Part shown: positions 23,450 to 32,561 of the stretch, in pieces
Layout: each line of letters starts with the position of its first letter
Numbering within the stretch: the stretch's first letter is position 1
Source of the DNA: J095 sp964517605
Lineage (GTDB): Bacteria; Chloroflexota; Anaerolineae; 4572-78; J111
DNA: 64,000 bases
Direction: 5' to 3'
NCBI GenBank assembly: GCA_964517605.1
Contig: CAZFCE010000001.1
Span: 124,001 to 188,000, forward strand
The notes under the pieces: model-generated
What the model was told of the DNA's origin: nothing
Database searches by the model: none
What the model saw: the letters and a program-made list of their open reading frames with translations, nothing else
Program-made: the position numbers and the translations under genes

Positions 23450-26413
23450 ATGATTAAACCATTACAAATTGGAACCAAACTGGCTTTATTTGGCGTAACT
23501 TGCGTTATCCTCACTACGGTGGCGTTGTTGGCGGTGGGCTGGTGGCAAACCGGCGTATTTAGCACTGCGGTGGCCGAAGAGACCAAAATTTTGGTAGATA
23601 CCGACCTGGACCACATTACCGATGGCGTGTTTGACCTGGTTAGAACCCAGGATCAATTGGTTCAACGCGATGTGGCCAATGCTCTCAACGTTGCCCGGCG
23701 CGTAATGAATGAACAAGGTGTAACTTTAAGCCACACCCAAACCGCCCAGTGGACGGCAGTAAATCAATTTAGTAAAGTCGAAACAGCCGTAACATTGCCA
23801 CAAATGCTGGTGGATGATTCGTGGCTGGGGCAAAACCGGTCAACTGCTCAAGAAACGCCGGTGGTGGATGAGATTAAAGATTTGGTGGGTGGCGTTTCTA
23901 CCATTTTTCAGCGGATGAACGACGCCGGCGATATGCTGCGGGTGGCCACCAACGTGGTTAACCCCAACGGCGAACGGGCCATTGGCACCTATATTCCGGC
24001 AGTTAACCCCGATGGTCAACCCAACCCGGTGGTCGCCTCAATTCTTAATAAACAAACTTACCACGCCCGCGCTTTTGTGGTGGATAGCTGGTACCTGGCC
24101 GCCTACGACCCCATTATAGATGCCAACGGCCAGGTGATTGGGGTGTTATCGGTGGGGCAAAAGCTGGAAAGCAACGATGTGCTTCGTCAGGCGGTTATGG
24201 ATATTAACGTGGGCAAAACCGGCTACGTCTTTGTGTTTGGCGGCAAGGGCGATCAGCGCGGCCAATACATTATTTCTAAAAACGGCGAGCGCGATGGCGA
24301 AAACGTGCTGGATACGCAGGATGCCAGCGGAAATTTTGTAATCCAGAATATTGTGGATAAAGGCGTAACCCTAAAACCCGGCGAACTTGCCTCCGAGCGC
24401 TACCTCTGGCAAAACCCCGGCGAACCGGCTCCCCGCTGGAAAATAACCCGGCTGGCCTATTACGAGCCGTGGGATTGGGTCATCGGTGTGAGCGCCTACG
24501 AAGACGAATACATGCAGGCGACAACTCAAATGCAAGCCGGCGCTAACCGCATGATTGGCATATTTTTGGTGGTAGGCGTGGTGATTGCCGGCCTGGGGGC
24601 CGGGTTGGCCTGGCTGTTTGCCAAAACCATTGCCACCCCCATTAAAGCGATGGTTGGCGCGGCCAAAAATTTGGCGCTGGGCGATATTTCTCAGGAAGTA
24701 AACTACCACAGCGGTGATGAAGTGGGGGCGCTGGCCGATTCTTTTAGGGCGATGATTGTTTACCAGCGCGAAATGGCCACCGCCGCCGCGCAACTGGCCG
24801 AAGGCGATTTAACCGCCGTGGTCAAGCCGGCCTCGGTTAAGGATGTGCTGGGCAACGCCTTTAGCCAGATGATTGCCAATTTAAACCATCTTATTAGCCA
24901 GTTGGCCGATACCGCCGGCCAGGTGAACGCCACCGCCGGCCAGTTGGCCATCTCCGCCGAGCAATCCGGCCAGGTAACCTCTCAAATTGCCGATACCATG
25001 CAAAACCTGGCCATTGGCGCCGGCCAGCAAAGCGAAGCCACTTCCCACACCGCCTCATCGGTGGCGCAAATTTCGCGGGTTATAGGCACCGTTACCCAGG
25101 GCGCGCAAGAACAGGCCACCGCCATTGGCAAATCATCTATGTCTACCGCCATGCTGGCCGATTCGATTGCGAATCTTTCTAAAAACGTGGCCGAACTGCA
25201 AGTTGTGCGGGATAAAGTGGGCGTTTCGGCAGAAAAAGTTAACCAGATGGGCCAAAATTCGCGGCAAATTGGCGCAATTGTGGCCACCATTGATGAAATT
25301 GCCAGCCAAACCAACCTGCTGGCGCTCAACGCCGCCATCGAAGCGGCGCGGGCGGGCGAACATGGCAAGGGCTTTGCCGTGGTAGCCGATGAAGTGCGCA
25401 AACTGGCCGAACGGGCCAGCGTGGCCACCAAAGAAATTACCAGCCTGATTGACACCGTACAGGAGATTACCGGCCAGGCGGTAACGGCCATGGAGGATTC
25501 TACCGAGGCGCTTGATATTCAGGTGGGCCGGGTTTCTTTGGCCAGCCGCGAAATGAGCACGGCCTCCGATGAACTGGTGGGGGTAATGGAAACCGTATCG
25601 GCGGTGGTGGAGGAAAACACGGCCAGCACCGAGGAAATGGCCGATGGCGCTACCGAAATTACCAACGCCATTGAAAATATTGCCAGCATTAGCCAGCAAA
25701 ACAGCGCCGCCGTTGAAGAAGTAACCGCCAGCACCGAAGAAATGAGCGCCCAGGTGCAGCAGGTAGCGGCTTCGGCGCAGGTGTTAAGCCTGTTAGCCGT
25801 GCAGTTGCAGCAAATGGTGCAACAATTTAACCTGGCCAACAGCCAGGCGGCTCGGGCAGCCGCGCCCACTTTTCAGCCGGCAGCGCCGGCTCCCCGGTTA
25901 ACAACGCAGCCGCGCGCGCCCAAGCCGGTCCATGTAACGCCCAAACCCAAACCGGCCGCGCGGGCCGCCGTAACGCCGCAATCGAAAATGCGCCATCCAC
26001 ACACCGCAAAATACCAGTGGGATGAATCGCTGGCTACCGGCGAGCCACAGGTTGATGCTCAGCACCAACGCCTGATTGGGATGGTCAACGACCTGCTCGA
26101 AGCCATTGCTCACGGTCAGGGCCGCGGCCAGATTGGCCCGGTTTTAGAGGGCTTGAGCAAATATGTAGCCGAGCATTTTGAGTGGGAAGAAGAGTGCATG
26201 GAAAAATACAAATGCCCGGTTGCCATTAAAAATAAAAACGCGCACGCCAAATTTATTGAAACCTTTAACACCATTTACGAGGAATATCACCGCGTGGGGC
26301 CAACCTCGGAATTGGCGCTGAAAATAAAAAACAACCTGGGCGATTGGTTGGTTAACCATATTCGCGGCGTAGATACCCATTTGGGGCCATGCATCAAAAA
26401 TGCATCCCACTAA
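23450..26413 (+). CDS. Methyl-accepting chemotaxis protein with Cache sensor and C-terminal hemerythrin
   Basis: About 987 residues. A first membrane helix (about 13-35) and a large extracytoplasmic Cache-type domain (about 40-355; it contains VLSVGQKLESNDVLRQAVM and the GKTGYVFVFGG strand) are followed by a second helix (about 365-390), HAMP, and a methyl-accepting signalling domain with the hairpin tip EIASQTNLLALNAAIEAARA. After a Pro/Ala linker, the final 140 residues are a bacteriohemerythrin domain (QHQRL, EHFEWEEECM, NAHAKF, NHIRGVD). The hemerythrin diiron site suggests O2 or redox sensing. One of the usual seven ligands (first His of HxxxH) appears to be Asn. Confidence 0.93.
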   Translation: MIKPLQIGTKLALFGVTCVILTTVALLAVGWWQTGVFSTAVAEETKILVDTDLDHITDGVFDLVRTQDQLVQRDVANALNVARRVMNEQGVTLSHTQTAQWTAVNQFSKVETAVTLPQMLVDDSWLGQNRSTAQETPVVDEIKDLVGGVSTIFQRMNDAGDMLRVATNVVNPNGERAIGTYIPAVNPDGQPNPVVASILNKQTYHARAFVVDSWYLAAYDPIIDANGQVIGVLSVGQKLESNDVLRQAVMDINVGKTGYVFVFGGKGDQRGQYIISKNGERDGENVLDTQDASGNFVIQNIVDKGVTLKPGELASERYLWQNPGEPAPRWKITRLAYYEPWDWVIGVSAYEDEYMQATTQMQAGANRMIGIFLVVGVVIAGLGAGLAWLFAKTIATPIKAMVGAAKNLALGDISQEVNYHSGDEVGALADSFRAMIVYQREMATAAAQLAEGDLTAVVKPASVKDVLGNAFSQMIANLNHLISQLADTAGQVNATAGQLAISAEQSGQVTSQIADTMQNLAIGAGQQSEATSHTASSVAQISRVIGTVTQGAQEQATAIGKSSMSTAMLADSIANLSKNVAELQVVRDKVGVSAEKVNQMGQNSRQIGAIVATIDEIASQTNLLALNAAIEAARAGEHGKGFAVVADEVRKLAERASVATKEITSLIDTVQEITGQAVTAMEDSTEALDIQVGRVSLASREMSTASDELVGVMETVSAVVEENTASTEEMADGATEITNAIENIASISQQNSAAVEEVTASTEEMSAQVQQVAASAQVLSLLAVQLQQMVQQFNLANSQAARAAAPTFQPAAPAPRLTTQPRAPKPVHVTPKPKPAARAAVTPQSKMRHPHTAKYQWDESLATGEPQVDAQHQRLIGMVNDLLEAIAHGQGRGQIGPVLEGLSKYVAEHFEWEEECMEKYKCPVAIKNKNAHAKFIETFNTIYEEYHRVGPTSELALKIKNNLGDWLVNHIRGVDTHLGPCIKNASH

Positions 26414-26486
26414 AACAATTAAGAGAGATGCAACAACGAATAAAAATTCGTAATTCGTAGTTCTTTATTTTCAAGGGAGACCTGTT

Positions 26487-28763
26487 ATGCCGGCTACAAA
26501 ACGTTTTCAATTCAAATCCATTCGTTCCCGAATGATGTTTTGGGTGGGGTTGTGCATGGTGCTGGGAATTGTGGTGATCACCGGTTACGGCGCATGGGAT
26601 CGCCAGCGCGCCACCCGGCAGTCCGCCGAAGACGAAGTCGCGGCTCAGGCCAGAGCCGAGGCCGGGCTGGTTAAGGCCGAAGTTGAGGTGGCGCTGGATG
26701 CCGCCCGCACCCTGGCCCAAGCCCTCAGCGCCGTTAAAACCGAACAAACCCAGGGCTTGCAGCGCGACCATGTAAACGCCATGCTCAAACAGGTGCTGGT
26801 CAGCAACCCGAATTTTTTGGGAACTTACACCCTGTGGGAACCCAACGCTTTTGATGGCCAGGATGCCGCCTTTGCCAATACGGCTGGACACGACGCCACC
26901 GGCCGGTTTATCCCCTACTGGGCGCGCTCCGGGGCTGGGGTTACGTTCACGCCCCTGATGGATTATGAAACGGAAGGCGCGGGAGATTATTACCTGATCC
27001 CCAAACGCACCCAACATGAAGCCATTATTAAACCTTATCTTTACCCGATTGACGGGGTAGACGTACTGCTGACTTCGCTGGTGGTGCCGATTGTGGTGGA
27101 GGGTAAATTCTACGGCATTGCCGGGGTGGATATTAAACTGGATACGTTGCAGCAAATGATTGACAGCGCCAACCTTTACAACGGCCAGGGGCAACTGGCG
27201 CTGGCAAGTTACGATGGTATTTTTGCCGCCGTGTCTAACCAGCCGGAACTGGCGGGACAGCCGCTTAAGGCGCTGCATCAGGATTGGGAAGATGATTTGA
27301 AGATTATTCAGGCTGGGCAGGTGGTGGTTCAGGAAGATGAAGGCAACCTGGCCGCGTTTGCCCCGGTTCATTTTGGCAACACCACTACCCCGTGGGCGGT
27401 AGTGGTGCGGGTGCCGTTGAGTTACGTTACCGCGCAAACGGTGGCTTCGGTGTGGCAAATGGTGGCCGTGGGGGTGGCGGCGGCGCTGGCGGCGCTGGCG
27501 GTGCTGTGGTTTATTACCCGGCAATTAACCGCCCCGTTAAAAATTATAACCGGCGCACTGGAAAACCTGCGCATGGGCGACTTGAATCGGGATACGGACC
27601 AGCGCGTCAAAGAGGCCATTATGGGCCGCGCCGATGAAATTGGCTTGATGGGCCAGGGGTTGGGCCAAACCGAAGGGTATTTAATGGAGATAGCCGCCAA
27701 CGCCGACCGGATTGCCTCTGGCGATTTAACCGTAACCATTGCGCCGCGCAGCGATAAAGATGAGTTGGGAGCGGCCTTTGCCCACATGGCGGCCAACCTG
27801 CGCCAAATGGTGGGGCAGATTATTAACACGGCGGGCGGATTGAACGAGGCATCCGGGCAATTGTCCAGCGCGTCTGAGCAGGCGGGGCAGGCGGTTTCGC
27901 AAATGGCCAGCACCATTCAGCAGGTGGCCACCGGCACAGCCAACCAATCCGAAGGGATTGGCGCGGTGATGGCGGCCATGGAGCAAATGAGCCGGGCCAT
28001 CGAAGGGGTGGCGCAGGGGGCGCAGGAACAGGCCAAAGCGATTGGTCGCTCCACCGAGGTGACGGCACGGATGAGTGAGGCCATTGACCAGGTGGCGGCC
28101 AACGTGACCAAACTGGAAACGGTGCGCGAAAAAGTGGGGTTGTCCACCCGGAAGGTGAACGAAATGGGGCGGCGGTCGCAGCAGATTGGGGCGATTGTGA
28201 AGACCATAGACGACATTGCGGCGCAAACCAACCTGCTGGCGTTGAACGCGGCCATTGAGGCGGCGCGGGCGGGCGAGCACGGCAAGGGCTTTGCGGTGGT
28301 GGCCGACGAAGTGCGGAAACTGGCGGAAAAGTCGGCCTCGGCGACCAAGGAGATAGCGGAGCTAATCCACAACGTGCAGGCGGTGGCGGGCGAAGCGGTG
28401 ACGGCGATGGAAGAATCGGCGGCGGGGGTGGACGCGCAGGTGGAGCAAATATCGCAGGCCACGCGGGCAATGAGCCTGTCATCGAATGAGTTGGTGCAGG
28501 TGATGGAAACGGTGTCGGCGGTGGTGGAAGAGAACACGGCCAGCACCGAGGAGTTGAGCGCCGGAGCGATGGAGGTAGGAGACATTATGCAGGGGGTGGC
28601 CAGCGTGAGCGAGGAGAACAGCGCGTCGGCGCAGGAAGTGAGCGCGAGCACGGAAGAGATGAGCGCGCAGGTGCAGGAGGTATCGGCTTCGGCGCAAGAG
28701 CTGCGGGGCATGGCCCAAATGCTGCAATCACTGGTGGATCAATACAAGCTGGACGGGCGCTAA
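26487..28763 (+). CDS. Methyl-accepting chemotaxis protein with dCache-type sensor
   Basis: 758 residues. An N-terminal membrane helix (MMFWVGLCMVLGIVVITGYG), an extracytoplasmic Cache domain (about 45-300, with TLWEPNAFDGQDAAFAN and the YYLIPKRTQHEAIIKPY strand typical of ligand-binding dCache_1), a second helix (about 320-345), HAMP repeats and a cytoplasmic signalling domain with DIAAQTNLLALNAAIEAARA at the tip. AAGGGAG precedes the ATG. The last 311 codons are identical in DNA to those of the next chemoreceptor, a recent duplication or conversion. Ligand unknown; Cache domains bind small organic acids, amino acids and similar. Confidence 0.93.
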   Translation: MPATKRFQFKSIRSRMMFWVGLCMVLGIVVITGYGAWDRQRATRQSAEDEVAAQARAEAGLVKAEVEVALDAARTLAQALSAVKTEQTQGLQRDHVNAMLKQVLVSNPNFLGTYTLWEPNAFDGQDAAFANTAGHDATGRFIPYWARSGAGVTFTPLMDYETEGAGDYYLIPKRTQHEAIIKPYLYPIDGVDVLLTSLVVPIVVEGKFYGIAGVDIKLDTLQQMIDSANLYNGQGQLALASYDGIFAAVSNQPELAGQPLKALHQDWEDDLKIIQAGQVVVQEDEGNLAAFAPVHFGNTTTPWAVVVRVPLSYVTAQTVASVWQMVAVGVAAALAALAVLWFITRQLTAPLKIITGALENLRMGDLNRDTDQRVKEAIMGRADEIGLMGQGLGQTEGYLMEIAANADRIASGDLTVTIAPRSDKDELGAAFAHMAANLRQMVGQIINTAGGLNEASGQLSSASEQAGQAVSQMASTIQQVATGTANQSEGIGAVMAAMEQMSRAIEGVAQGAQEQAKAIGRSTEVTARMSEAIDQVAANVTKLETVREKVGLSTRKVNEMGRRSQQIGAIVKTIDDIAAQTNLLALNAAIEAARAGEHGKGFAVVADEVRKLAEKSASATKEIAELIHNVQAVAGEAVTAMEESAAGVDAQVEQISQATRAMSLSSNELVQVMETVSAVVEENTASTEELSAGAMEVGDIMQGVASVSEENSASAQEVSASTEEMSAQVQEVSASAQELRGMAQMLQSLVDQYKLDGR

Positions 28764-28764
28764 T
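27828..28764 (+). repeat. Copy 1 of a 937-bp identical direct repeat
   Basis: The signalling-domain half of this chemoreceptor gene is, as far as I can read, base-for-base identical to positions 29754-30690 in the next gene, ending one base past the stop codon. The flanking sequence differs on both sides. See the matching copy. Confidence 0.93.
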
Positions 28765-28853
28765 GGTTTGTAATGGGCAAGGCGGCCTTTCCGCCGTTGT
28801 TTCAAGCTTAAATTTGTCACCGGGTATTTCTTTACAAGGAGAGAACAAACACC

Positions 28854-30689
28854 ATGAAACTTTCTATTCAAGCCAAAGCAATGGGCGCCTTTTTAATTGT
28901 AATTGCCATGCTGGTGGGGGTGGGTATTTACCTGCTGTTTCAGCTTAACCAAACCAACCAGCACCTCAATTACCTGGCTACCAACACCGTGCCCAGTTTG
29001 AATCAAATATCTGATATTCAGGTGTTAATCAACCAGTACCGGCGCTATGAGTTTAACCATGTTCTGTCGGCTACCGCTCAGGACAAGGATGTTGCCGAAA
29101 CCAAATTGAATGACATAGCTAAAGAGGTTGATCAGAGTTTCAAGGATTACGAGACGATTGTTTCGGATGAGAAAGACGGCCAATACCTGGCGGATATTAA
29201 AACTGCCTGGGCTAAATACACTACCACCACCCCCGGATTGCTCACGGCTTCAAGAGCGAATAGTTTTGAGGCGGCGGGGAAAGAAATAGCCAACACGCTG
29301 GACGAGTTTAACGGTTTGATAAAACTGGGTGATGACTGGATGGCCTACAATATAAAACTGGGTAACGATTTTGCGGCGCAGTCCCAGGCCGGTTCTCGGT
29401 TGGCGTTGCAACTGGGCATCGGGTTGATGGTGGCGGCGGCTATAGTTGGCTTGGGGCTGGCTTACTACCTGGCCCGGTCGGTATCGGGCGCGGCCCAACT
29501 GATGGCCAAAACCGCCGAGCACATCTCGGAGGTGGATTTGGCGGCGCTGGTGGCGGCTACCACGGCGCTGGCCCAGGGCGACCTGACCTCAAGATTGCAC
29601 TTGCAAACCCAACCGGTTGATTACACCTCTGGCGATGAGTTGGGCATGTTAGCCCAATCCTTTAACCGGATGATTGGCCAGTTTCACCAGGTTGGCCAGG
29701 CCTTTGAAGCCATGAGTTCGCAAATGCGCCAAACGGTGGGGCAAATTGTAGAAACGGCGGGCGGATTGAACGAGGCATCCGGGCAATTGTCCAGCGCGTC
29801 TGAGCAGGCGGGGCAGGCGGTTTCGCAAATGGCCAGCACCATTCAGCAGGTGGCCACCGGCACAGCCAACCAATCCGAAGGGATTGGCGCGGTGATGGCG
29901 GCCATGGAGCAAATGAGCCGGGCCATCGAAGGGGTGGCGCAGGGGGCGCAGGAACAGGCCAAAGCGATTGGTCGCTCCACCGAGGTGACGGCACGGATGA
30001 GTGAGGCCATTGACCAGGTGGCGGCCAACGTGACCAAACTGGAAACGGTGCGCGAAAAAGTGGGGTTGTCCACCCGGAAGGTGAACGAAATGGGGCGGCG
30101 GTCGCAGCAGATTGGGGCGATTGTGAAGACCATAGACGACATTGCGGCGCAAACCAACCTGCTGGCGTTGAACGCGGCCATTGAGGCGGCGCGGGCGGGC
30201 GAGCACGGCAAGGGCTTTGCGGTGGTGGCCGACGAAGTGCGGAAACTGGCGGAAAAGTCGGCCTCGGCGACCAAGGAGATAGCGGAGCTAATCCACAACG
30301 TGCAGGCGGTGGCGGGCGAAGCGGTGACGGCGATGGAAGAATCGGCGGCGGGGGTGGACGCGCAGGTGGAGCAAATATCGCAGGCCACGCGGGCAATGAG
30401 CCTGTCATCGAATGAGTTGGTGCAGGTGATGGAAACGGTGTCGGCGGTGGTGGAAGAGAACACGGCCAGCACCGAGGAGTTGAGCGCCGGAGCGATGGAG
30501 GTAGGAGACATTATGCAGGGGGTGGCCAGCGTGAGCGAGGAGAACAGCGCGTCGGCGCAGGAAGTGAGCGCGAGCACGGAAGAGATGAGCGCGCAGGTGC
30601 AGGAGGTATCGGCTTCGGCGCAAGAGCTGCGGGGCATGGCCCAAATGCTGCAATCACTGGTGGATCAATACAAGCTGGACGGGCGCTAA
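28854..30689 (+). CDS. Methyl-accepting chemotaxis protein with four-helix-bundle sensor
   Basis: 611 residues. The N-terminal helix AFLIVIAMLVGVGIYLLF is followed by a helical extracytoplasmic segment of about 150 residues of the 4HB_MCP type (LNQTNQHLNYLATNTVPSLN, then LINQYRRYEFNHVL) and a second helix near 185-210. The HAMP segment and signalling domain follow. From about residue 301 the protein is identical to the upstream Cache receptor, so only the sensor, membrane and HAMP parts differ. AAGGAGAG precedes the ATG. Small size and 4HB sensor suggest it binds simple ligands; none can be named. Confidence 0.93.
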   Translation: MKLSIQAKAMGAFLIVIAMLVGVGIYLLFQLNQTNQHLNYLATNTVPSLNQISDIQVLINQYRRYEFNHVLSATAQDKDVAETKLNDIAKEVDQSFKDYETIVSDEKDGQYLADIKTAWAKYTTTTPGLLTASRANSFEAAGKEIANTLDEFNGLIKLGDDWMAYNIKLGNDFAAQSQAGSRLALQLGIGLMVAAAIVGLGLAYYLARSVSGAAQLMAKTAEHISEVDLAALVAATTALAQGDLTSRLHLQTQPVDYTSGDELGMLAQSFNRMIGQFHQVGQAFEAMSSQMRQTVGQIVETAGGLNEASGQLSSASEQAGQAVSQMASTIQQVATGTANQSEGIGAVMAAMEQMSRAIEGVAQGAQEQAKAIGRSTEVTARMSEAIDQVAANVTKLETVREKVGLSTRKVNEMGRRSQQIGAIVKTIDDIAAQTNLLALNAAIEAARAGEHGKGFAVVADEVRKLAEKSASATKEIAELIHNVQAVAGEAVTAMEESAAGVDAQVEQISQATRAMSLSSNELVQVMETVSAVVEENTASTEELSAGAMEVGDIMQGVASVSEENSASAQEVSASTEEMSAQVQEVSASAQELRGMAQMLQSLVDQYKLDGR

Positions 30690-30690
30690 T
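29754..30690 (+). repeat. Copy 2 of a 937-bp identical direct repeat
   Basis: Identical to 27828-28764 at an offset of 1,926 bases. Identity includes third-codon positions and stops right after the stop codon, which is a signature of recent gene conversion or tandem duplication within the receptor array. Such a repeat is also a recombination hotspot and an assembly hazard. Confidence 0.93.
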
Positions 30691-30781
30691 CGGCCTAAAT
30701 ATTGCTAACTAACGGCGGGTTTAGTCGCGTCGGTGGTCAATATAAAAAACGGGGAATTAAAGTGCATAACAGGAGGGCTTT

Positions 30782-32425
30782 ATGCCGCAACTTACGGCGT
30801 TGTACAAAATCAACAACACCAACCTGAACCTGCGAAAGCAGTTTATTCGGCTGCAAGCCGGAGATATTAAAACGCTAAGGCGTCTACGCCGGTGGGGTAA
30901 TCGCGTGGCCGATGACCTGGCACGTGAATTTTACGACCATCAATTTGCCTTTGCGCCAACGCTAGAATTTTTTACGGCCTACGCCCGCAAAAAGGGCCTT
31001 CCTCTGGCCGATTTGCGGCGCAGGCTGGAACAAAGCCAGTCCGGCTACTTTAAGCAAATTTTTGAAGAAGCCGCCAACGGCGGCGATTTTGGCGCGGAGT
31101 TTTTTGAGCGGCGGCTGTTTATTGGCAAGTTGCACAATGTTATCAACCTGCCGTTAAAGTGGTATGTGGGCAGCTACTCCTTTTACGAGCGGCTGGTGCG
31201 CCGCCAGTTGTGCCGCTCGTTTTGGTACAACCCGTTTTTTATTTATAAAGCCGAAAAGGCTATTTTTACGATTTTTAATTACGACATGCAGGCCGTAACC
31301 GACGCCTTTTTTTATGATTACCTGCAATCCATCGGCCTTAATTTAACCGCCGTGGTGCGCACCGCTGAAAACGAGGATTTATCCGAGCATTACGATACCC
31401 TCAAATCCACGGTGCGCGAAACGCTGGAAGAAACCATTCATACGGCGGGGTTACTTAACGAAGCCAGCAATCAACTGTCCGAAGCCTCAAAACAGGCCGG
31501 TTCGGCCACCGAACAGATTGCCGTTACGGTGCAGGAGGTGGCCAAAGGCGCTACGCAGCAGGCCGGAGCCGCTACCAACACCGTTTCGCTGGTATCGCAG
31601 ATTTCACGGGCCATTGAGGGCGTGGCCGGCGGGGCGGTGGAGCAGGCCGCCGCCGTTGATACCTCAAGCCGGATTACTCACCAGCTTTCGGCGGCCATTG
31701 CTAATGTGGCTAACAACGTTGAGCAAATTGAGCGGGTAAAAAGCCAGGTTGAGCTTTCGGCGGTGAAGGTGCGCGAGATGGGCAAACGCTCGGCTCAGAT
31801 TGGCACTATTGTGGGCGCTATTGACGAAATTTCCAGCCAAACCAATTTGCTGGCGCTCAACGCGGCCATTGAAGCGGCGCGGGCGGGCGAACACGGCAAG
31901 GGCTTTGCCGTGGTGGCCGACGAGGTGCGCAAACTGGCCGAACGGGCCAGCGCCGCCACCCGCGAAATCACCGCGCTCATTCAATCGGTGCAGCAGGTAG
32001 TTACCGAGGCCGTCACCGCGATGGACAATTCGGCGGTGGAGGTAGACCGGCAGGTGGCAGCCATTTCCGGCGCTACCCGCGAAATGAACACCTTTTCCAA
32101 AGAACTGCTCGATGCCATGACCACCGTATCGGCGGTGGTGCAAGAAAACACCGCCGCCACCGAGCAGATGTCGGCGGGTTCCGGGCAAATGCTCAACGCC
32201 ATCGAAGAGATTGCCAGCGTGAGCCAGGAAAACAGCGCCGCCGCCGAAGAAGTGAGCGCCGCCGCCGAAGAAATGAGCGCCCAGGTAACAGAAGTGAACG
32301 AATCGGCGCAAAAGCTGCACCAGGTGGCCCAAAAACTTCAGGCGTTGGTGGGCCGGTTTGAACTGGAGGCGTCGTCTTCGGCCAGGCCGGGCCACGGCCA
32401 GCCGCCGGCTTATTCGCGCCGGTAA
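30782..32425 (+). CDS. Soluble globin-coupled chemoreceptor (HemAT-like)
   Basis: 547 residues with no membrane helix. Residues 1-185 form a protoglobin/globin-coupled sensor domain: FYDHQFAFAPTLEFF, then RRLFIGKLHNVINLPLKWYV, which holds the proximal-histidine pattern (R-x-x-IG-x-x-H) that binds haem, and YDMQAVTDAFFYDYLQSIGL. The methyl-accepting domain follows, with EISSQTNLLALNAAIEAARA at the tip. HemAT-type proteins bind O2 and drive aerotaxis. AGGAGGG lies immediately before the ATG. With the hemerythrin receptor this gives two independent oxygen or redox inputs in one cluster. Confidence 0.92.
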   Translation: MPQLTALYKINNTNLNLRKQFIRLQAGDIKTLRRLRRWGNRVADDLAREFYDHQFAFAPTLEFFTAYARKKGLPLADLRRRLEQSQSGYFKQIFEEAANGGDFGAEFFERRLFIGKLHNVINLPLKWYVGSYSFYERLVRRQLCRSFWYNPFFIYKAEKAIFTIFNYDMQAVTDAFFYDYLQSIGLNLTAVVRTAENEDLSEHYDTLKSTVRETLEETIHTAGLLNEASNQLSEASKQAGSATEQIAVTVQEVAKGATQQAGAATNTVSLVSQISRAIEGVAGGAVEQAAAVDTSSRITHQLSAAIANVANNVEQIERVKSQVELSAVKVREMGKRSAQIGTIVGAIDEISSQTNLLALNAAIEAARAGEHGKGFAVVADEVRKLAERASAATREITALIQSVQQVVTEAVTAMDNSAVEVDRQVAAISGATREMNTFSKELLDAMTTVSAVVQENTAATEQMSAGSGQMLNAIEEIASVSQENSAAAEEVSAAAEEMSAQVTEVNESAQKLHQVAQKLQALVGRFELEASSSARPGHGQPPAYSRR

Positions 32426-32453
32426 ACCCCGGCCAAACCTTTACCTTTAATTT

Positions 32454-32561
32454 ATGGAGAAATTTCGTAAGTTAGCCGATAATGAAACAGACAGTATCAA
32501 TGCACTGTTTTTTGAGGTAATCAGGGATTTATATGCCAAAAATCAATCTGAGACTTGTTGA
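32454..32561 (+). CDS. Small open frame overlapping the HDOD gene start
   Basis: A 35-residue frame (MEKFRKLADNETDSINALFF at its start) begins after the globin receptor and ends 29 bases into the next gene in another frame. The composition looks protein-like, but there is no Shine-Dalgarno. It may be a leader peptide for translational coupling, a gene remnant, or chance. It also covers a GCCGATAA motif without a matching -35. Confidence 0.25.
   Translation: MEKFRKLADNETDSINALFFEVIRDLYAKNQSETC

Noticed and set aside
26394..27524. 376-codon minus-strand frame opposite the dCache chemoreceptor
   Set aside because: Histidine/arginine-rich antisense product without a family match; the plus-strand receptor is unambiguous.
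28764..30690. Tandem identical receptor halves as a mobile element
   Set aside because: No terminal repeats, transposase or target-site duplication; ends coincide with receptor domain borders, so conversion or duplication fits better.
32473..32485. GCCGATAA upstream of the HDOD gene as a sigma-28 promoter
   Set aside because: Perfect -10, but the bases 11 upstream do not resemble TAAAGTTT.
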